Of a DNA stretch of 64,000 nt, positions 1-9,077 are shown piece by piece. A program made the translations under genes and the position numbers. The first letter of the stretch is position 1. Each line of letters opens with the position of its first letter. The notes beneath the pieces were generated by a model. It saw only the letters and a program-made list of their open reading frames with translations. It was not told the DNA's origin and searched no databases. The stretch comes from Mesorhizobium amorphae CCNWGS0123 (GTDB lineage Bacteria; Pseudomonadota; Alphaproteobacteria; Rhizobiales; Rhizobiaceae), in NCBI RefSeq assembly GCF_001686985.1, contig NZ_CP015318.1, positions 618,001-682,000 of the forward strand, given 5' to 3'.

Positions 1-1
1 C

Positions 2-79
2 GGCGATTGGGAAGTCAATGCGCCGTGGCGCAAGAAGAAGGAAATGCGCGCACAGCAGAGGCAGCAGAGCGAGTCCTGA
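2..79 (+). CDS. C-terminal fragment of an unidentified protein (cut by window edge)
   Basis: An open frame runs from base 2 to a TGA at 77-79 and gives 25 residues ending in a basic, glutamine-rich tail (KKKEMRAQQRQQ). Third codon positions are mostly G or C, as in the neighbouring genes, so this looks like the real end of a gene that starts before the window. It is convergent with tonB. Too little remains to name a family. The overlapping frame that continues to 456 lies antisense to tonB and is not supported. Confidence 0.45.
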   Translation, partial: GDWEVNAPWRKKKEMRAQQRQQSES

Positions 80-89
80 CAAGAACGTC

Positions 90-121
90 GCCGGGTGCGG
101 GCAGTCATTTCCGCATCCGGC
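90..121 (+). terminator. Hairpin between convergent genes
   Basis: GCCGGGTGCGG at 90-100 pairs with CCGCATCCGGC at 111-121, an 11-bp stem with one G-U pair and a 10-base loop. It sits between the end of the partial gene and the end of tonB. No T-run follows, so calling it a terminator rests on stem and position only. Confidence 0.4.
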
Positions 122-165
122 GGCTTCTGCGACCGGAACGATCAGCCCGCCGCCCCCGGCCCGGC

Positions 166-1146
166 CTAATTGCGCAGGCTGAACGCCAAGGGCAACCTGA
201 CAAGCCGGTTGGCGCCTTCCGGCGGTGCCGGCAGCTTGGCCCCGCTCAGCATGTCGAGGACGCTGCGGTCGATATCCGAGTCACCGGACGAGCCTGTGAT
301 GCGAACGGAGATCACCCGGCCGGAGACGTCGACATTGAAGGCGACGTTCACGGTTCCCTCCGCCCGCCGGGCTTTTGCGGCGCTCGGATAGCGCTTGTGC
401 CGATTGACCCATGCAGTCAGCTGCGATTGCCATTTTTGGGAGTCGCCGGATCGTGAAGCCGATGCCGCCAACTTCGGCGCGGCGGTTTTGGCCGCCGCCT
501 TGGCGTCGATGCTGGCCGTCGTTACCGTCTTGGGCGGTGCCGCTTTCTCCTTCTTCTTGCGCTGCTTCGGCTTTTCGACAGGCTTCTTTTCCGTCGTCTT
601 CTTCGCTTCGACCGGCTTGTTCGCCTTGACTTCCGTCTGGATCGGTTTCGGCTGCGGCAGCGGGATGACCACGTCGGGCGCGACTGTCTCGACGATGTCG
701 GGCACGACCTCTTCGAGTGGTGGCGGCTGCTCGCTCAGCGCCGCAACCGTCGGCTCCGCCGGCTCGGGCGCCGTGGCCTCTTCGGCTTCGACTGGCTGTT
801 CGGCGACCGGCTCCGCTTCTTCCACGACCGGTTCCTCAACCGGCTCGGTCACCGGATTGACCTCGGCGATGGTCTCCTTGACCGGTTCGGCCTGGTCGGG
901 CGTCACCACATCCGACATCGGTGTCTCTTCCTGAACGGCGGGTGCGATCACCATCGGCGACATTTCGATCGCCAGTGCCGGTGGCGGCCCGCCATCCGAC
1001 ATCTCGGACAGGCTGAAATTCTGCACGGCATAGGCGACCGCCACATGCGCGACCAGAACCAGGGTTGCCGCGCCTGCCCACAGGCCAGCCGCGCGCAGGC
1101 CGAAGCGCGGCGGATCGATCCTGGGCAGGGCGGCGGCTTCCGTCAT
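166..1146 (-). CDS. tonB: TonB family energy transducer
   Basis: A 326-residue protein that transmits proton-motive force from the inner membrane ExbB-ExbD complex to outer-membrane receptors. It has one N-terminal membrane anchor (about residues 20-42), a long periplasmic linker rich in Pro, Glu, Val and Lys (about 60-220), and a C-terminal TonB domain (about 235-326) with the typical RYPSAAKARRAEGTV stretch. The ATG overlaps the exbD stop by 4 bp, so it is translationally coupled and is the last gene of the fhuC-exbB-exbD-tonB operon. No TonB-dependent receptor is present in the window. Confidence 0.9.
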   Translation of the reverse strand: MTEAAALPRIDPPRFGLRAAGLWAGAATLVLVAHVAVAYAVQNFSLSEMSDGGPPPALAIEMSPMVIAPAVQEETPMSDVVTPDQAEPVKETIAEVNPVTEPVEEPVVEEAEPVAEQPVEAEEATAPEPAEPTVAALSEQPPPLEEVVPDIVETVAPDVVIPLPQPKPIQTEVKANKPVEAKKTTEKKPVEKPKQRKKKEKAAPPKTVTTASIDAKAAAKTAAPKLAASASRSGDSQKWQSQLTAWVNRHKRYPSAAKARRAEGTVNVAFNVDVSGRVISVRITGSSGDSDIDRSVLDMLSGAKLPAPPEGANRLVRLPLAFSLRN

Positions 1147-1634
1147 TGGATTGGGTCGCTGTTTGGCGCCGGAGCCGCGCCTCCGCTCGTGGCCGGCGCG
1201 GTGGCATCGGCGGCGGGCAATGTCTCCAGCCCGACCAGCGCGATCTTGAGATAGCCGGCGCCGCGCAGGAGGTTCATCACCTCCATCAGCTCGCCATAGC
1301 CGACCGTTTTGTCGGCGCGCAGGAAGATGCGCGTCTGCTTGTCGCCCTTGGTCCTGCCGTCGAGCACGGCGGCGAAGGTGGGGCGCGGCACGCTGTCATT
1401 GCCGATCGCCAGGGTGAGATCGCTTTTCAGCGTCAGGAAGATTGGCGTCTCGGGCCGCGGCGCCGGCGTCGCCGTCGAACCGGGCAGGTCGACATTGACA
1501 TCGACCGTCGCCAGCGGTGCCGCGACCATGAAGATGATCAGCAGCACCAGGATGACGTCGATGAACGGCGTGACGTTGATCTCGTGGCTTTCCTCGAGAT
1601 CGTCGCTTGCCGTTTCGCGAATTCTAGCCGCCAT
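1143..1634 (-). CDS. exbD: ExbD biopolymer transport protein
   Basis: A 163-residue ExbD/TolR family protein. The N-terminal segment carries the family motif INVTPFIDVILVLLIIFM (about residues 19-36), which forms the single membrane helix and holds the Asp thought to carry protons. The rest is a periplasmic domain, with an Ala/Pro/Thr-rich tail after about residue 140. It follows exbB by 6 bp and overlaps tonB by 4 bp, which supports a TonB-system rather than a Tol-system role. Confidence 0.92.
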   Translation of the reverse strand: MAARIRETASDDLEESHEINVTPFIDVILVLLIIFMVAAPLATVDVNVDLPGSTATPAPRPETPIFLTLKSDLTLAIGNDSVPRPTFAAVLDGRTKGDKQTRIFLRADKTVGYGELMEVMNLLRGAGYLKIALVGLETLPAADATAPATSGGAAPAPNSDPIQ

Positions 1635-1640
1635 GGCTGC

Positions 1641-2617
<977 letters not shown>

Positions 2618-2621
<4 letters not shown>

Positions 2622-3403
2622 TGCACGTAACCAATCGGCTGGCCGGTGACGGGATGCGCAAACACCCCCATCTCGACACCGAAAATACCCTTGAGCACGT
2701 CGCCCTGCATGATCTCGCCGGGCGTGCCACGGGTCAGCAGCCTGCCGTCCTTCAGCGCGATCAACTCGTCGCAATAGCGCGCCGCCATGTTGGGATCGTG
2801 CAGCACGACGACGACGCAAAGATCGCGCTTGCGGCTGAGATCCTTGACCAGCCGCAGCACTTCGACCTGATGCGCGATGTCGAGCGCCGAGATCGGCTCG
2901 TCGAGCAGCATGACGCCGGCATTCTGCGCCACCAGCATGGCGAGCCAGGCGCGCTGGCGCTCGCCGCCCGACAGTTCGTCCACCAGCCGGTCGGCGAAAC
3001 CGGCCATGTCGGTCAGCACCAGCGCCTCCTCGACATGCCTTTTGTCCTCATGGCCGAAGCGGCCTAGCGCGCCATGCCAGGGATAGCGCCCGAGCGTCGC
3101 CAGTTCGCGCACGGTGAGGCCGGTCGCCGCCGGCGTCGTCTGCGGCAGGTAGGCCAGCGCACGCGCCAATTCGCGCGCGCCCCATCCGGCCAGCGGCCGC
3201 TCGGCGAAGCTGATCGCGCCGGCACTTGCCGGCTGCTGGCGCGCCAGGAGCTTGATCAGCGTCGACTTGCCCGACCCATTGTGGCCGATCAGCCCGTAGA
3301 CGCGCGAACGCTCGAGTTCGAGCGAGACCGGGCCGAGCAGGGTCCGCTCGCCGACGGCGAAACGCACCGCTTCGATACGGAAGGCAGTCTGAATTCCAGC
3401 CAC
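2618..3403 (-). CDS. fhuC: Fe3+-hydroxamate ABC transporter ATP-binding protein (FhuC type)
   Basis: A 261-residue ATPase of the iron-siderophore importer class. Walker A is GHNGSGKST, the signature is LSGGERQR, Walker B is VMLLDEP and the H-loop is VVLHDPN. The stretch [20 protein letters not shown] is close to E. coli FhuC and argues for a hydroxamate/FhuC assignment rather than haem HmuV. I chose the GTG at 3403 because AAGGA lies 7 bases upstream and the length then matches FhuC (about 265). Earlier starts at 3481, 3502 and 3517 lack a ribosome binding site. Cognate permease and binding protein are not in the window. Confidence 0.82.
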
Positions 3404-3486
3404 GCTCGGGTCCTTCCGCAATTCGGGCCTTTCTGCAACTCGGGCTTGCGGGTTTGTCGGAAACCCATTCCCGGCAGCCATCACCG

Positions 3487-3518
3487 GTTGACTATGAAAC
3501 ATGAGTTTACTAGTCAAC
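3487..3518. promoter_or_regulatory. Inverted repeat with RirA-like iron box upstream of fhuC
   Basis: GTTGACTA (3487-3494) is repeated exactly inverted as TAGTCAAC (3511-3518) with 16 bases between. Inside it, TGAGTTTACTAGTCA at 3502-3516 fits the TGA-N9-TCA iron-responsive box described for rhizobial RirA. The site lies 85-115 bases upstream of the chosen fhuC start, in a locally AT-rich stretch. Iron control of a TonB/FhuC operon is expected, but the box is short and such matches can arise by chance. Confidence 0.5.
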
Positions 3519-3577
3519 TATGAAGATGACTTTTTAAATCAACAAAATGTCGAGTCGCGCTGGCGACACGTCGAAAT

Positions 3578-3727
3578 CAGCGGCTGGCGACCATCCGTGG
3601 CGCCGACCGCATCGTCGTGGTCTCCGATTCAGGCATCGTCGAGCAGGGCTCGCACAGCGAACTGCTCAGCGCCGGCGGCATCTACCGGCGCCTACATGAC
3701 GCCCAGCATTTGGCATCGGCGCACTGA
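3578..3727 (+). pseudogene. Remnant of an ABC exporter ATPase (C-terminal end only)
   Basis: The frame [18 protein letters not shown] continues through [16 protein letters not shown] and YRRLHDAQ to a TGA at 3725-3727. This is the well-known end of type I ABC exporters: H-loop region, then D-loop distal strand, then the E-x-G-x-H-x-E-L motif. Only about 49 residues survive. The normal Ile-Ala-His before RLAT has become Asn-Gln, and upstream of 3578 the frame has no ABC similarity and becomes AT-rich. There is no start codon or ribosome binding site, so this is a deletion relic. Confidence 0.78.
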
Positions 3728-3791
3728 GAGGGTGGACGGCGGCGCCATCGCCGGCCACCATGACGGGAAGCAGACATGAGGCAAGCGGCAC

Positions 3792-4469
3792 ATGATCAAG
3801 GCGACACCGTTCGATTTCCCCTATGACGGCAGGCTGCGGCCGGAAAGCACCGCCCTCATCGTCATCGACCTGCAACAGGATTTCCTGTCGACGACTGGCT
3901 ATTTTGCCAAACAGGGCTACGACCCGGCTCCGCTGCGCGCCATCCTGCCGACGGTTAGCCGGCTGATCGCAGCCGCACGCGCGGCTGGCCTTAGCATCAT
4001 CCACACCAGGCAAGGCTACCGGGCCGACATGGCCGACATCACGCCGTACGAAAAATGGCGCCGCAAGCGCGCCGGCCTCGACGGCACCGACATCCTGCTG
4101 CGATCCGGTTCCGGCTTCCAGATCGTGCCCGAGATCGACATCACGCCTGAGGACATCATCGTCGACAAGACCTGCAACGGCGCCTTCACCTACACCGATC
4201 TCGAGCTTGTCCTGCGCTCGCAGGGCATCACACATCTCTTGTTTTCGGGATGCACGACCGATGTCTGCGTGCACACCACGCTGCGCGAGGCTTGCGATCG
4301 GAATTTCCAGTGCCTGACGATTTCGGACGCCTGCGCCAGCGGCGACAGATACGCGCATGAGGCAGCGCTGCACATGGTTACGGTCGAGGACGGTGTCTTT
4401 GGGGCGCTGGCGGATTCAAGTGCTGTGCTGGCGGCGCTGTCGCGGCTGCCAGGGAAGGCGAGAGAATGA
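3792..4469 (+). CDS. Isochorismatase-like cysteine hydrolase
   Basis: A 225-residue amidohydrolase-type protein. The catalytic triad of the family is visible: Asp26 in VIDLQQDF, Lys126 in IIVDKT, and Cys159 in GCTTDVCVHTT. The N-terminal arrangement RLRPESTALIVIDLQQDF and the C-terminal EDGVFGALADSSAVL resemble biuret hydrolase and ureidoacrylate/N-carbamoyl amidases more than true isochorismatase. Substrate is not determinable from sequence. It is followed by a strong hairpin and is convergent with the flavin oxidoreductase gene. Confidence 0.82.
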   Translation: MIKATPFDFPYDGRLRPESTALIVIDLQQDFLSTTGYFAKQGYDPAPLRAILPTVSRLIAAARAAGLSIIHTRQGYRADMADITPYEKWRRKRAGLDGTDILLRSGSGFQIVPEIDITPEDIIVDKTCNGAFTYTDLELVLRSQGITHLLFSGCTTDVCVHTTLREACDRNFQCLTISDACASGDRYAHEAALHMVTVEDGVFGALADSSAVLAALSRLPGKARE

Positions 4470-4474
4470 AAACG

Positions 4475-4512
4475 GCAGCGATCCTTCACACCCTCTGGTG
4501 AAGGATCGCTGC
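4475..4512 (-). terminator. Terminator with perfect 15-bp stem between convergent genes
   Basis: GCAGCGATCCTTCAC (4475-4489) and GTGAAGGATCGCTGC (4498-4512) form a perfect 15-bp stem with an 8-base loop. Read on the minus strand, the stem is followed by CGTTTTCATT, so it best serves the LLM oxidoreductase gene. It can also stop plus-strand readthrough from the hydrolase gene. Confidence 0.75.
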
Positions 4513-4535
4513 AGAAGGGCTCTCTTCTTCGCAGC

Positions 4536-5471
4536 TCACCCCGCCGCGCGAACTTCCGGAACAGCGCGCGATACAAACGCCTCCGGCTGCGCCACCTCGG
4601 CCTCGCGGCGCGCCAGCGTGTTAGTGAGCAGCGTCGCCGTTTCGCGGCCGACCGCGGCGATCTCGCGTGACCGGTCGATGCCGGCGATCATGAACTCATT
4701 TACACCCAGGGCCGCATAGGGCAGCAGCGACAGCGCGATCTGTCCCGGCGGACCTGAAACCTCGATCGCCTTGTGATCGGTGGCGGCTGCCTTGCCTTCG
4801 GAACAAATCCGAACCGGCAGCGCGAACCGCACCTTGCCGGCGCGCCCGTGTTCGGCAGCAGCACTGCGCACGCGCTGCATCAGCTGCCCAACCTCGTCCA
4901 GCGAGCCGGCGGTCAATTCGAAGACATCCGCATGCCGACCGACGACCTTGAGCGCCGTTCCGGATTGTCCGCCCATGCGGATGCTCACGCCGTGCGCTCC
5001 CTTGCGCGGCACGTAACCGCCTTTGACGCTGTAGAATGCGCCTTCATGGTCGAAAGGCCTGTCGTTCGACCACAGCCGCTTCAACAGCACCAGATATTCG
5101 TCGATGCGTTGCCAGACCACGGTGTGGCCGACCGGACGCGCCTCGGCATCGTCGTCGCTGAGCGGCTCGCTGAGCATCCTGAGCGACAGCCGCCCGCCGC
5201 TTTTCGAGCCCAGCGCCGCCAGTTGGCGCGCCGCCACCGTCGGCTCGACCACCCCGGCCCAATGTGTCAGCACCACTTCGAGCGACGAGGTGCGGTCCAG
5301 CGTCTGGGCAGCAATGTCCATATTGGTCAGCAGTCCGGCCGAATCGTCGACGACGATCTTCCTGAAGCCGGCATCCTCGATCAGCGACAGTTTTGTCGCG
5401 GTCTCGACGAAATCATAGAAAAAACTGGCGTCCTGCGTTTTGCCGGGAACATGCGTGAACTCGATCGGCAT
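4536..5471 (-). CDS. LLM-class flavin-dependent oxidoreductase (SsuD/luciferase-like)
   Basis: A 311-residue protein of the bacterial luciferase-like fold. Visible features are the N-terminal IEFTHVPGKTQDASFFYDFV strand-helix, the middle block with RLSLRMLSEPLSDDD and the helix WQRIDEYLVLLKRLW, typical of alkanesulfonate monooxygenase relatives. FMNH2-dependent oxidation of a sulfur or other small organic compound is a family inference. I chose ATG 5471 because GGAGGAG lies 6 bases upstream; ATG and GTG codons at 5477-5489 are also in frame. It stands alone, ending at a strong terminator. Confidence 0.75.
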   Translation of the reverse strand: MPIEFTHVPGKTQDASFFYDFVETATKLSLIEDAGFRKIVVDDSAGLLTNMDIAAQTLDRTSSLEVVLTHWAGVVEPTVAARQLAALGSKSGGRLSLRMLSEPLSDDDAEARPVGHTVVWQRIDEYLVLLKRLWSNDRPFDHEGAFYSVKGGYVPRKGAHGVSIRMGGQSGTALKVVGRHADVFELTAGSLDEVGQLMQRVRSAAAEHGRAGKVRFALPVRICSEGKAAATDHKAIEVSGPPGQIALSLLPYAALGVNEFMIAGIDRSREIAAVGRETATLLTNTLARREAEVAQPEAFVSRAVPEVRAAG

Positions 5472-5608
5472 TGCCATCTCCTCCATCACGTTGGGAATCG
5501 CTGATGCGGCGGATCCGAATCCGCATCACCTTGGCGCACGAAAGCGCACCGCGATCAGGGTTCTTTCAAACTCCGGTTGCCTGAAGGCGGTAGGCCGCCA
5601 CCCTTTAC

Positions 5609-5764
5609 TCAGGGAATGAGGCCGAGAACGACTGCCCCGGTGAACACGAACGCAAGAGCGAAAACGAGATAGGCGAAGGCGCCCGCATAGGCCGGGCGAA
5701 AGGCCTGGCCATTGGCCAGCCTCTGGCCGTTGCGATCAGTCTGAGCGTTCTGGATATAGGACAT
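5609..5764 (-). CDS. Small single-pass membrane protein (51 aa)
   Basis: The minus strand reads MSYIQNAQTDRNGQRLANGQ, then a polar FRPAYAGAF, then one hydrophobic helix (AYLVFALAFVFTGAVVLGLI) and ends with Pro. GGAGG lies 6 bases before the ATG at 5764 and codon use is normal, so this is a real gene. It has no close neighbour on its strand and an AT-rich promoter-like region upstream. I do not recognise a function. Short proteins of this design in other alphaproteobacteria are annotated only as hypothetical. Confidence 0.72.
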   Translation of the reverse strand: MSYIQNAQTDRNGQRLANGQAFRPAYAGAFAYLVFALAFVFTGAVVLGLIP

Positions 5765-6059
5765 ATCGACCTCCGTCTCGCCGGTTAATCTATAAAATCA
5801 GTAGACTTTGTCGAGTGCTATTTTTTTGCGATTGTTGGAACGATTTTCTCCAATCGACGGGAAAATTGGTTCCGCTTCGCTGAGCGCGGCGTAATCTGGT
5901 TTGATCGGCCAAAGCGTCGACATGCGTCTCTGCGCTTGAATGGCCCTATATCCTCGCCTTTCTGGCCGGTTTCAGGCATTGGCCATGCAATGCTTGACGG
6001 GATAGCATCATCGCAATCGGCAATGTGAAACGACCAAACTAGGGCATGGGAGAAAAAGC
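5765..6059. other. Intergenic region between divergent genes
   Basis: This 295-base stretch separates the 51-aa membrane protein (minus) and the SDR gene (plus). It includes an AT-rich block around 5785-5850 (TATAAAATC, CTATTTTTTTGCG) that probably holds the promoter of the small gene. I see no convincing further ORF, repeat or operator. Confidence 0.5.
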
Positions 6060-6827
6060 ATGGGCGAAAGACTGGCGGGCAAGGTCGCGATCGTTTCAGG
6101 CGGCGCGACGGGAATGGGCGGGGCGGCCTCGGAGCTGTTCGCGGCAGAAGGCGCCAAGGTGGCGATCATCGACCGCAACGGCGAGGCGGCAGCAGCCACC
6201 GCCGCCGCGATCCGGGCGCGTGGCCACGTCGCCGAGCATTTCGTCGCCGATGTTTCAGACGAAGCGCAGGTCGAGGCCGCGGTGAAGGGTGCTGGCGAAA
6301 AATTCGGCCCGGTCACCGTGCTGTTCAACCATGCCGGAACCATCGTGATAAAGCCCTTCCTGGAGACGACGGTTAAGGAATGGGACTGGCTGCATGCCGT
6401 CAATGTGCGCTCGATGTTCCTGATGACGCGCGCCGTGCTGCCCGGCATGATATCAACCGGCGGCGGCTCGATCGTCTGCACCTCGTCGATCTCGGCGGTG
6501 GCGGCGACACCGATGGAAGTGCTCTACGACACCACCAAGGGCGCCTGCCACATGTTCGCGCGTGCGATTGCCGTCGAGTTCCGCGACCGCAACATCCGCT
6601 GCAACGCGGTCTGCCCCGGCTTCATCCGCACGCCGCACGGGATGCGCGAGGTCGCCGATCTGGGAAAACTCGGCGTCGATGTTTCCGATGCGGCACTCGC
6701 CGCGCAGCAGGGCCGCATCGGCGAGCCGGAAGAGGTGGCCAAGGCCGCGCTGTATCTGGCCAGCGACGAGTCGAGCTTCGTCACCGGCGCCCATCTGTTC
6801 GTCGACAACGGCTTTACCGCGATGTGA
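6060..6827 (+). CDS. SDR family NAD-dependent oxidoreductase
   Basis: A 255-residue classical short-chain dehydrogenase/reductase. The cofactor loop is GGATGMGG (residues 14-21), Asp38 at the end of strand 2 suggests NAD(H), NHAG is present as 90-93, and the active site is Asn115, Ser143, Tyr156 and Lys160 (YDTTK). The C-terminus [13 protein letters not shown] is standard. It resembles 3-oxoacyl-ACP reductase-like and polyol dehydrogenases; the substrate is open. GGGAGAA precedes the ATG. No operon partner is evident, and a palindromic repeat follows. Confidence 0.85.
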   Translation: MGERLAGKVAIVSGGATGMGGAASELFAAEGAKVAIIDRNGEAAAATAAAIRARGHVAEHFVADVSDEAQVEAAVKGAGEKFGPVTVLFNHAGTIVIKPFLETTVKEWDWLHAVNVRSMFLMTRAVLPGMISTGGGSIVCTSSISAVAATPMEVLYDTTKGACHMFARAIAVEFRDRNIRCNAVCPGFIRTPHGMREVADLGKLGVDVSDAALAAQQGRIGEPEEVAKAALYLASDESSFVTGAHLFVDNGFTAM

Positions 6828-6874
6828 GGTTTCCTAGGTCCAGGTTCTTCGTCCCGGGGACAGCTTGGCGCCCT

Positions 6875-7062
6875 TCCTCTACCCCGTCGATCGGGGGAGA
6901 GGTGTCGAGCGCAGCTCGACGGAGTGGGGGTCGACCCTTGGCGCGGTGCAGGAAGTTTCTTGCGGCTTGGCCCCTTCAACATCCGTTAGCGACGGTTGCC
7001 ACGTGGTTCCCCACTCCGTCGCTGCTTCGCAGCGCCACCTCTCCCCCCTCCGGAGGGAGAGG
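6875..7062. repeat. Palindromic intergenic repeat element
   Basis: The left part (6875-6930) and the reverse complement of the right part (7008-7062) share CCTCT, GGGGGAGAGGTG and CGACGGAGTGGGG in the same order, so the two ends are inverted copies about 55 bases long around a 77-base centre. It lies between the SDR gene and the end of the permease gene. The layout matches small non-coding palindromic elements common in rhizobial genomes. No ORF inside is credible. Confidence 0.65.
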
Positions 7063-7080
7063 AAAGGAACCCAAGCTTTG

Positions 7081-8025
7081 CTACCGCTCTTCCCGTCGAA
7101 ACGGCTTGAGCAGCGCTGAAGGCGCCACTGCATTGCGGGACATCACCGCCATTGCGACGATGGTGAAGATGAAGGGCAGCATCAGGAACGCTTCATAGGG
7201 GATATGGCCGAGCCCGCTCGCCTGCATGCGCAGTTGCAGGGCGTCGACGAAGGCGAACAGCAGCGCGGCGCCCGCCGAGCGCCACGGGTCCCAGCGGCCG
7301 AACACCACCAGCGCGATCGCCACCCAGCCACGCCCGGAGACGACGCCGAAGGTGAAGGCGTTGAACTGCGCCATCGACAGGAAGGCCCCGGCCAGGCCCA
7401 TCAAGGCGCCGCCGAGAATGACGGCCTGGAAACGCGTGGCAATGACGCCGACGCCGGCCGAATCGGCAGCGCGCGGATTTTCGCCGACCATGCGCACTGA
7501 CAGGCCCCATGGCGTGCGGTAAAGCACGAAGGCGGCAAGCGGGATGGCGATGATCGCCATGTAGACCAGCGAGAACTGGTTGAACACCGCCGGTCCGAGC
7601 ACCGGGATGTCCGAGAGAACCGGGATCGGCAGCGTCTGAAAACCCTTGATGCTCGGCGGCACCGACTGCTGGCCGAAGATCAGCCGGTAGAGGAAGTACG
7701 CCAAGCCAGAAGAGAACAGCGTCACGCCGATGCCGCAGACATGTTGGCTGAGGCCGAGCGCCACGGTGAACAGCGCATGCAGCGCGCCCATCAGCATGCC
7801 TGTCAGCACGGCGACGAGCACGCCGAGCCACAGGCTGCCGCTGAGACTCGTGGCGGTGAAGCCGGTCATCGCCGACAACAGCATGATGCCCTCGATGCCG
7901 AGATTGAGCACACCGGCGCGCTCGGAAAACATTTCGCCGAGCGTCGCGAAGGCCAGCGGCGTGGCGATGCGGATGATGGCGGCGAGAAAGCCGACCTGAA
8001 AGATCTGTTCGAACAGCGCGCTCAT
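7081..8025 (-). CDS. BMP/nucleoside-type ABC transporter permease (second subunit)
   Basis: A 314-residue inner-membrane permease of the BPL_TP family with about eight to nine hydrophobic helices. The stretch ATLGEMFSERAGVLNLGIEG is the family signature seen in NupQ/YufQ-like proteins. It pairs with the upstream permease, overlaps it by 4 bp, and shares an operon with the ATPase and the BMP-family binding protein. The likely substrates are nucleosides, purines or similar small heterocycles, by family only. Confidence 0.85.
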   Translation of the reverse strand: MSALFEQIFQVGFLAAIIRIATPLAFATLGEMFSERAGVLNLGIEGIMLLSAMTGFTATSLSGSLWLGVLVAVLTGMLMGALHALFTVALGLSQHVCGIGVTLFSSGLAYFLYRLIFGQQSVPPSIKGFQTLPIPVLSDIPVLGPAVFNQFSLVYMAIIAIPLAAFVLYRTPWGLSVRMVGENPRAADSAGVGVIATRFQAVILGGALMGLAGAFLSMAQFNAFTFGVVSGRGWVAIALVVFGRWDPWRSAGAALLFAFVDALQLRMQASGLGHIPYEAFLMLPFIFTIVAMAVMSRNAVAPSALLKPFRREER

Positions 8026-9077
8026 CGGGCAGCTCCGACGCGGCGGAGCCGATAGGCGGTGAACAGCAGCGCCACCAGCATGGCAAGCAGTGCCGTACCC
8101 TGGATGACATCGCTGAGGAAGGCCGGCACGCCGGTCGCCCGCGACATCGCCTCGGCCCCGGTCATGACGGCGGCAAGGAAGATCGCCGCCGGCACCACGC
8201 CGAGCGGATTGAGTCTCGCCAGCATGGCAACGACGATGCCGGAATAGCCGTAGCCCGGCGAGATGTCGCTCATCACCTGGAAATGCACGCCGCCGACCTC
8301 GCCGACCCCGGCCAGCCCGGCCAGCGCACCGGACAGCAGCGCCGTCGAGATCAGCACGCGCTCGACATGGATGCCGCCATAGCGCGCCGCTTCAGGGTTT
8401 TCACCGGTAACCCTGATCCGGAAGCCGAGCGTCGTGCGCGCGATCAGGAACCAGATCAAGGGTGCCGCGATCAGCGCCGCCACCACGCCGAGGTGCAGCC
8501 GCGTGCCTTCAAGCAGCACCGGGAAGTTCGCCGAATCCTCGATCGGCGGCGAGATCGGATAGCCGCTGAAGCTATCCTTCCACGGCCCTTCGATCAGCGC
8601 CATCAAGGCGTAGAAGATGACCGAGTTGAGCAGCAGCGAGCTGACCACATCGTCGACCTTGAATTTCACCCTGAGCGTCGCCGGCACCAGCGCCACCGCG
8701 GCGCCGGCAGCGGCCCCTGCCAGCGCCATCAGGAACATGGCGAGCAGCCCCGGCATCGGGATGGCACCGACGGCGCAGCTTGCCACCGCACCGGCCAGTA
8801 GTTGCCCTTCAGCACCGATGTTCCAGAATTTTGCGCGGAAGGCGACCGCCACGGCAAGTCCGGTGAAGATCATCGGTGTTGCCCGAACCAGCGTTTCGGT
8901 GATGGCATAGCTGTCGCCGAGCGAGGCCGAAAACATCACCCCATAGGCTTCGGCGACGCCGGCGCCGGCCAGCGCAATGAGGCCGCTGCACAGGATGAGT
9001 GTCGCCCCGATCGCCAGCAGCGGCAGCGCCAGATTGAACCAGGCGGGCGTCGAGGTGCGGGCTTCGAGGCGAACCAT
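8022..9077 (-). CDS. BMP/nucleoside-type ABC transporter permease (first subunit)
   Basis: A 351-residue permease of the NupP/YufP type. It has an N-terminal helix at residues 15-40, then multiple membrane spans, with VAFRAKFWNIGAEGQLLAGA as the family's conserved cytoplasmic/membrane block. Its ATG shares one base with the ATPase stop (TGATG) and its stop overlaps the next permease start, so all three are coupled. Confidence 0.85.
   Translation of the reverse strand: MVRLEARTSTPAWFNLALPLLAIGATLILCSGLIALAGAGVAEAYGVMFSASLGDSYAITETLVRATPMIFTGLAVAVAFRAKFWNIGAEGQLLAGAVASCAVGAIPMPGLLAMFLMALAGAAAGAAVALVPATLRVKFKVDDVVSSLLLNSVIFYALMALIEGPWKDSFSGYPISPPIEDSANFPVLLEGTRLHLGVVAALIAAPLIWFLIARTTLGFRIRVTGENPEAARYGGIHVERVLISTALLSGALAGLAGVGEVGGVHFQVMSDISPGYGYSGIVVAMLARLNPLGVVPAAIFLAAVMTGAEAMSRATGVPAFLSDVIQGTALLAMLVALLFTAYRLRRVGAAR

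Noticed and set aside
3487..3518. The inverted repeat read as a plain -35/-10 promoter
   Set aside because: TTGACT with 17 bases to TAGTCA is possible on the minus strand, but the -10 is poor and the symmetry is better explained by a regulator site. Both could overlap.
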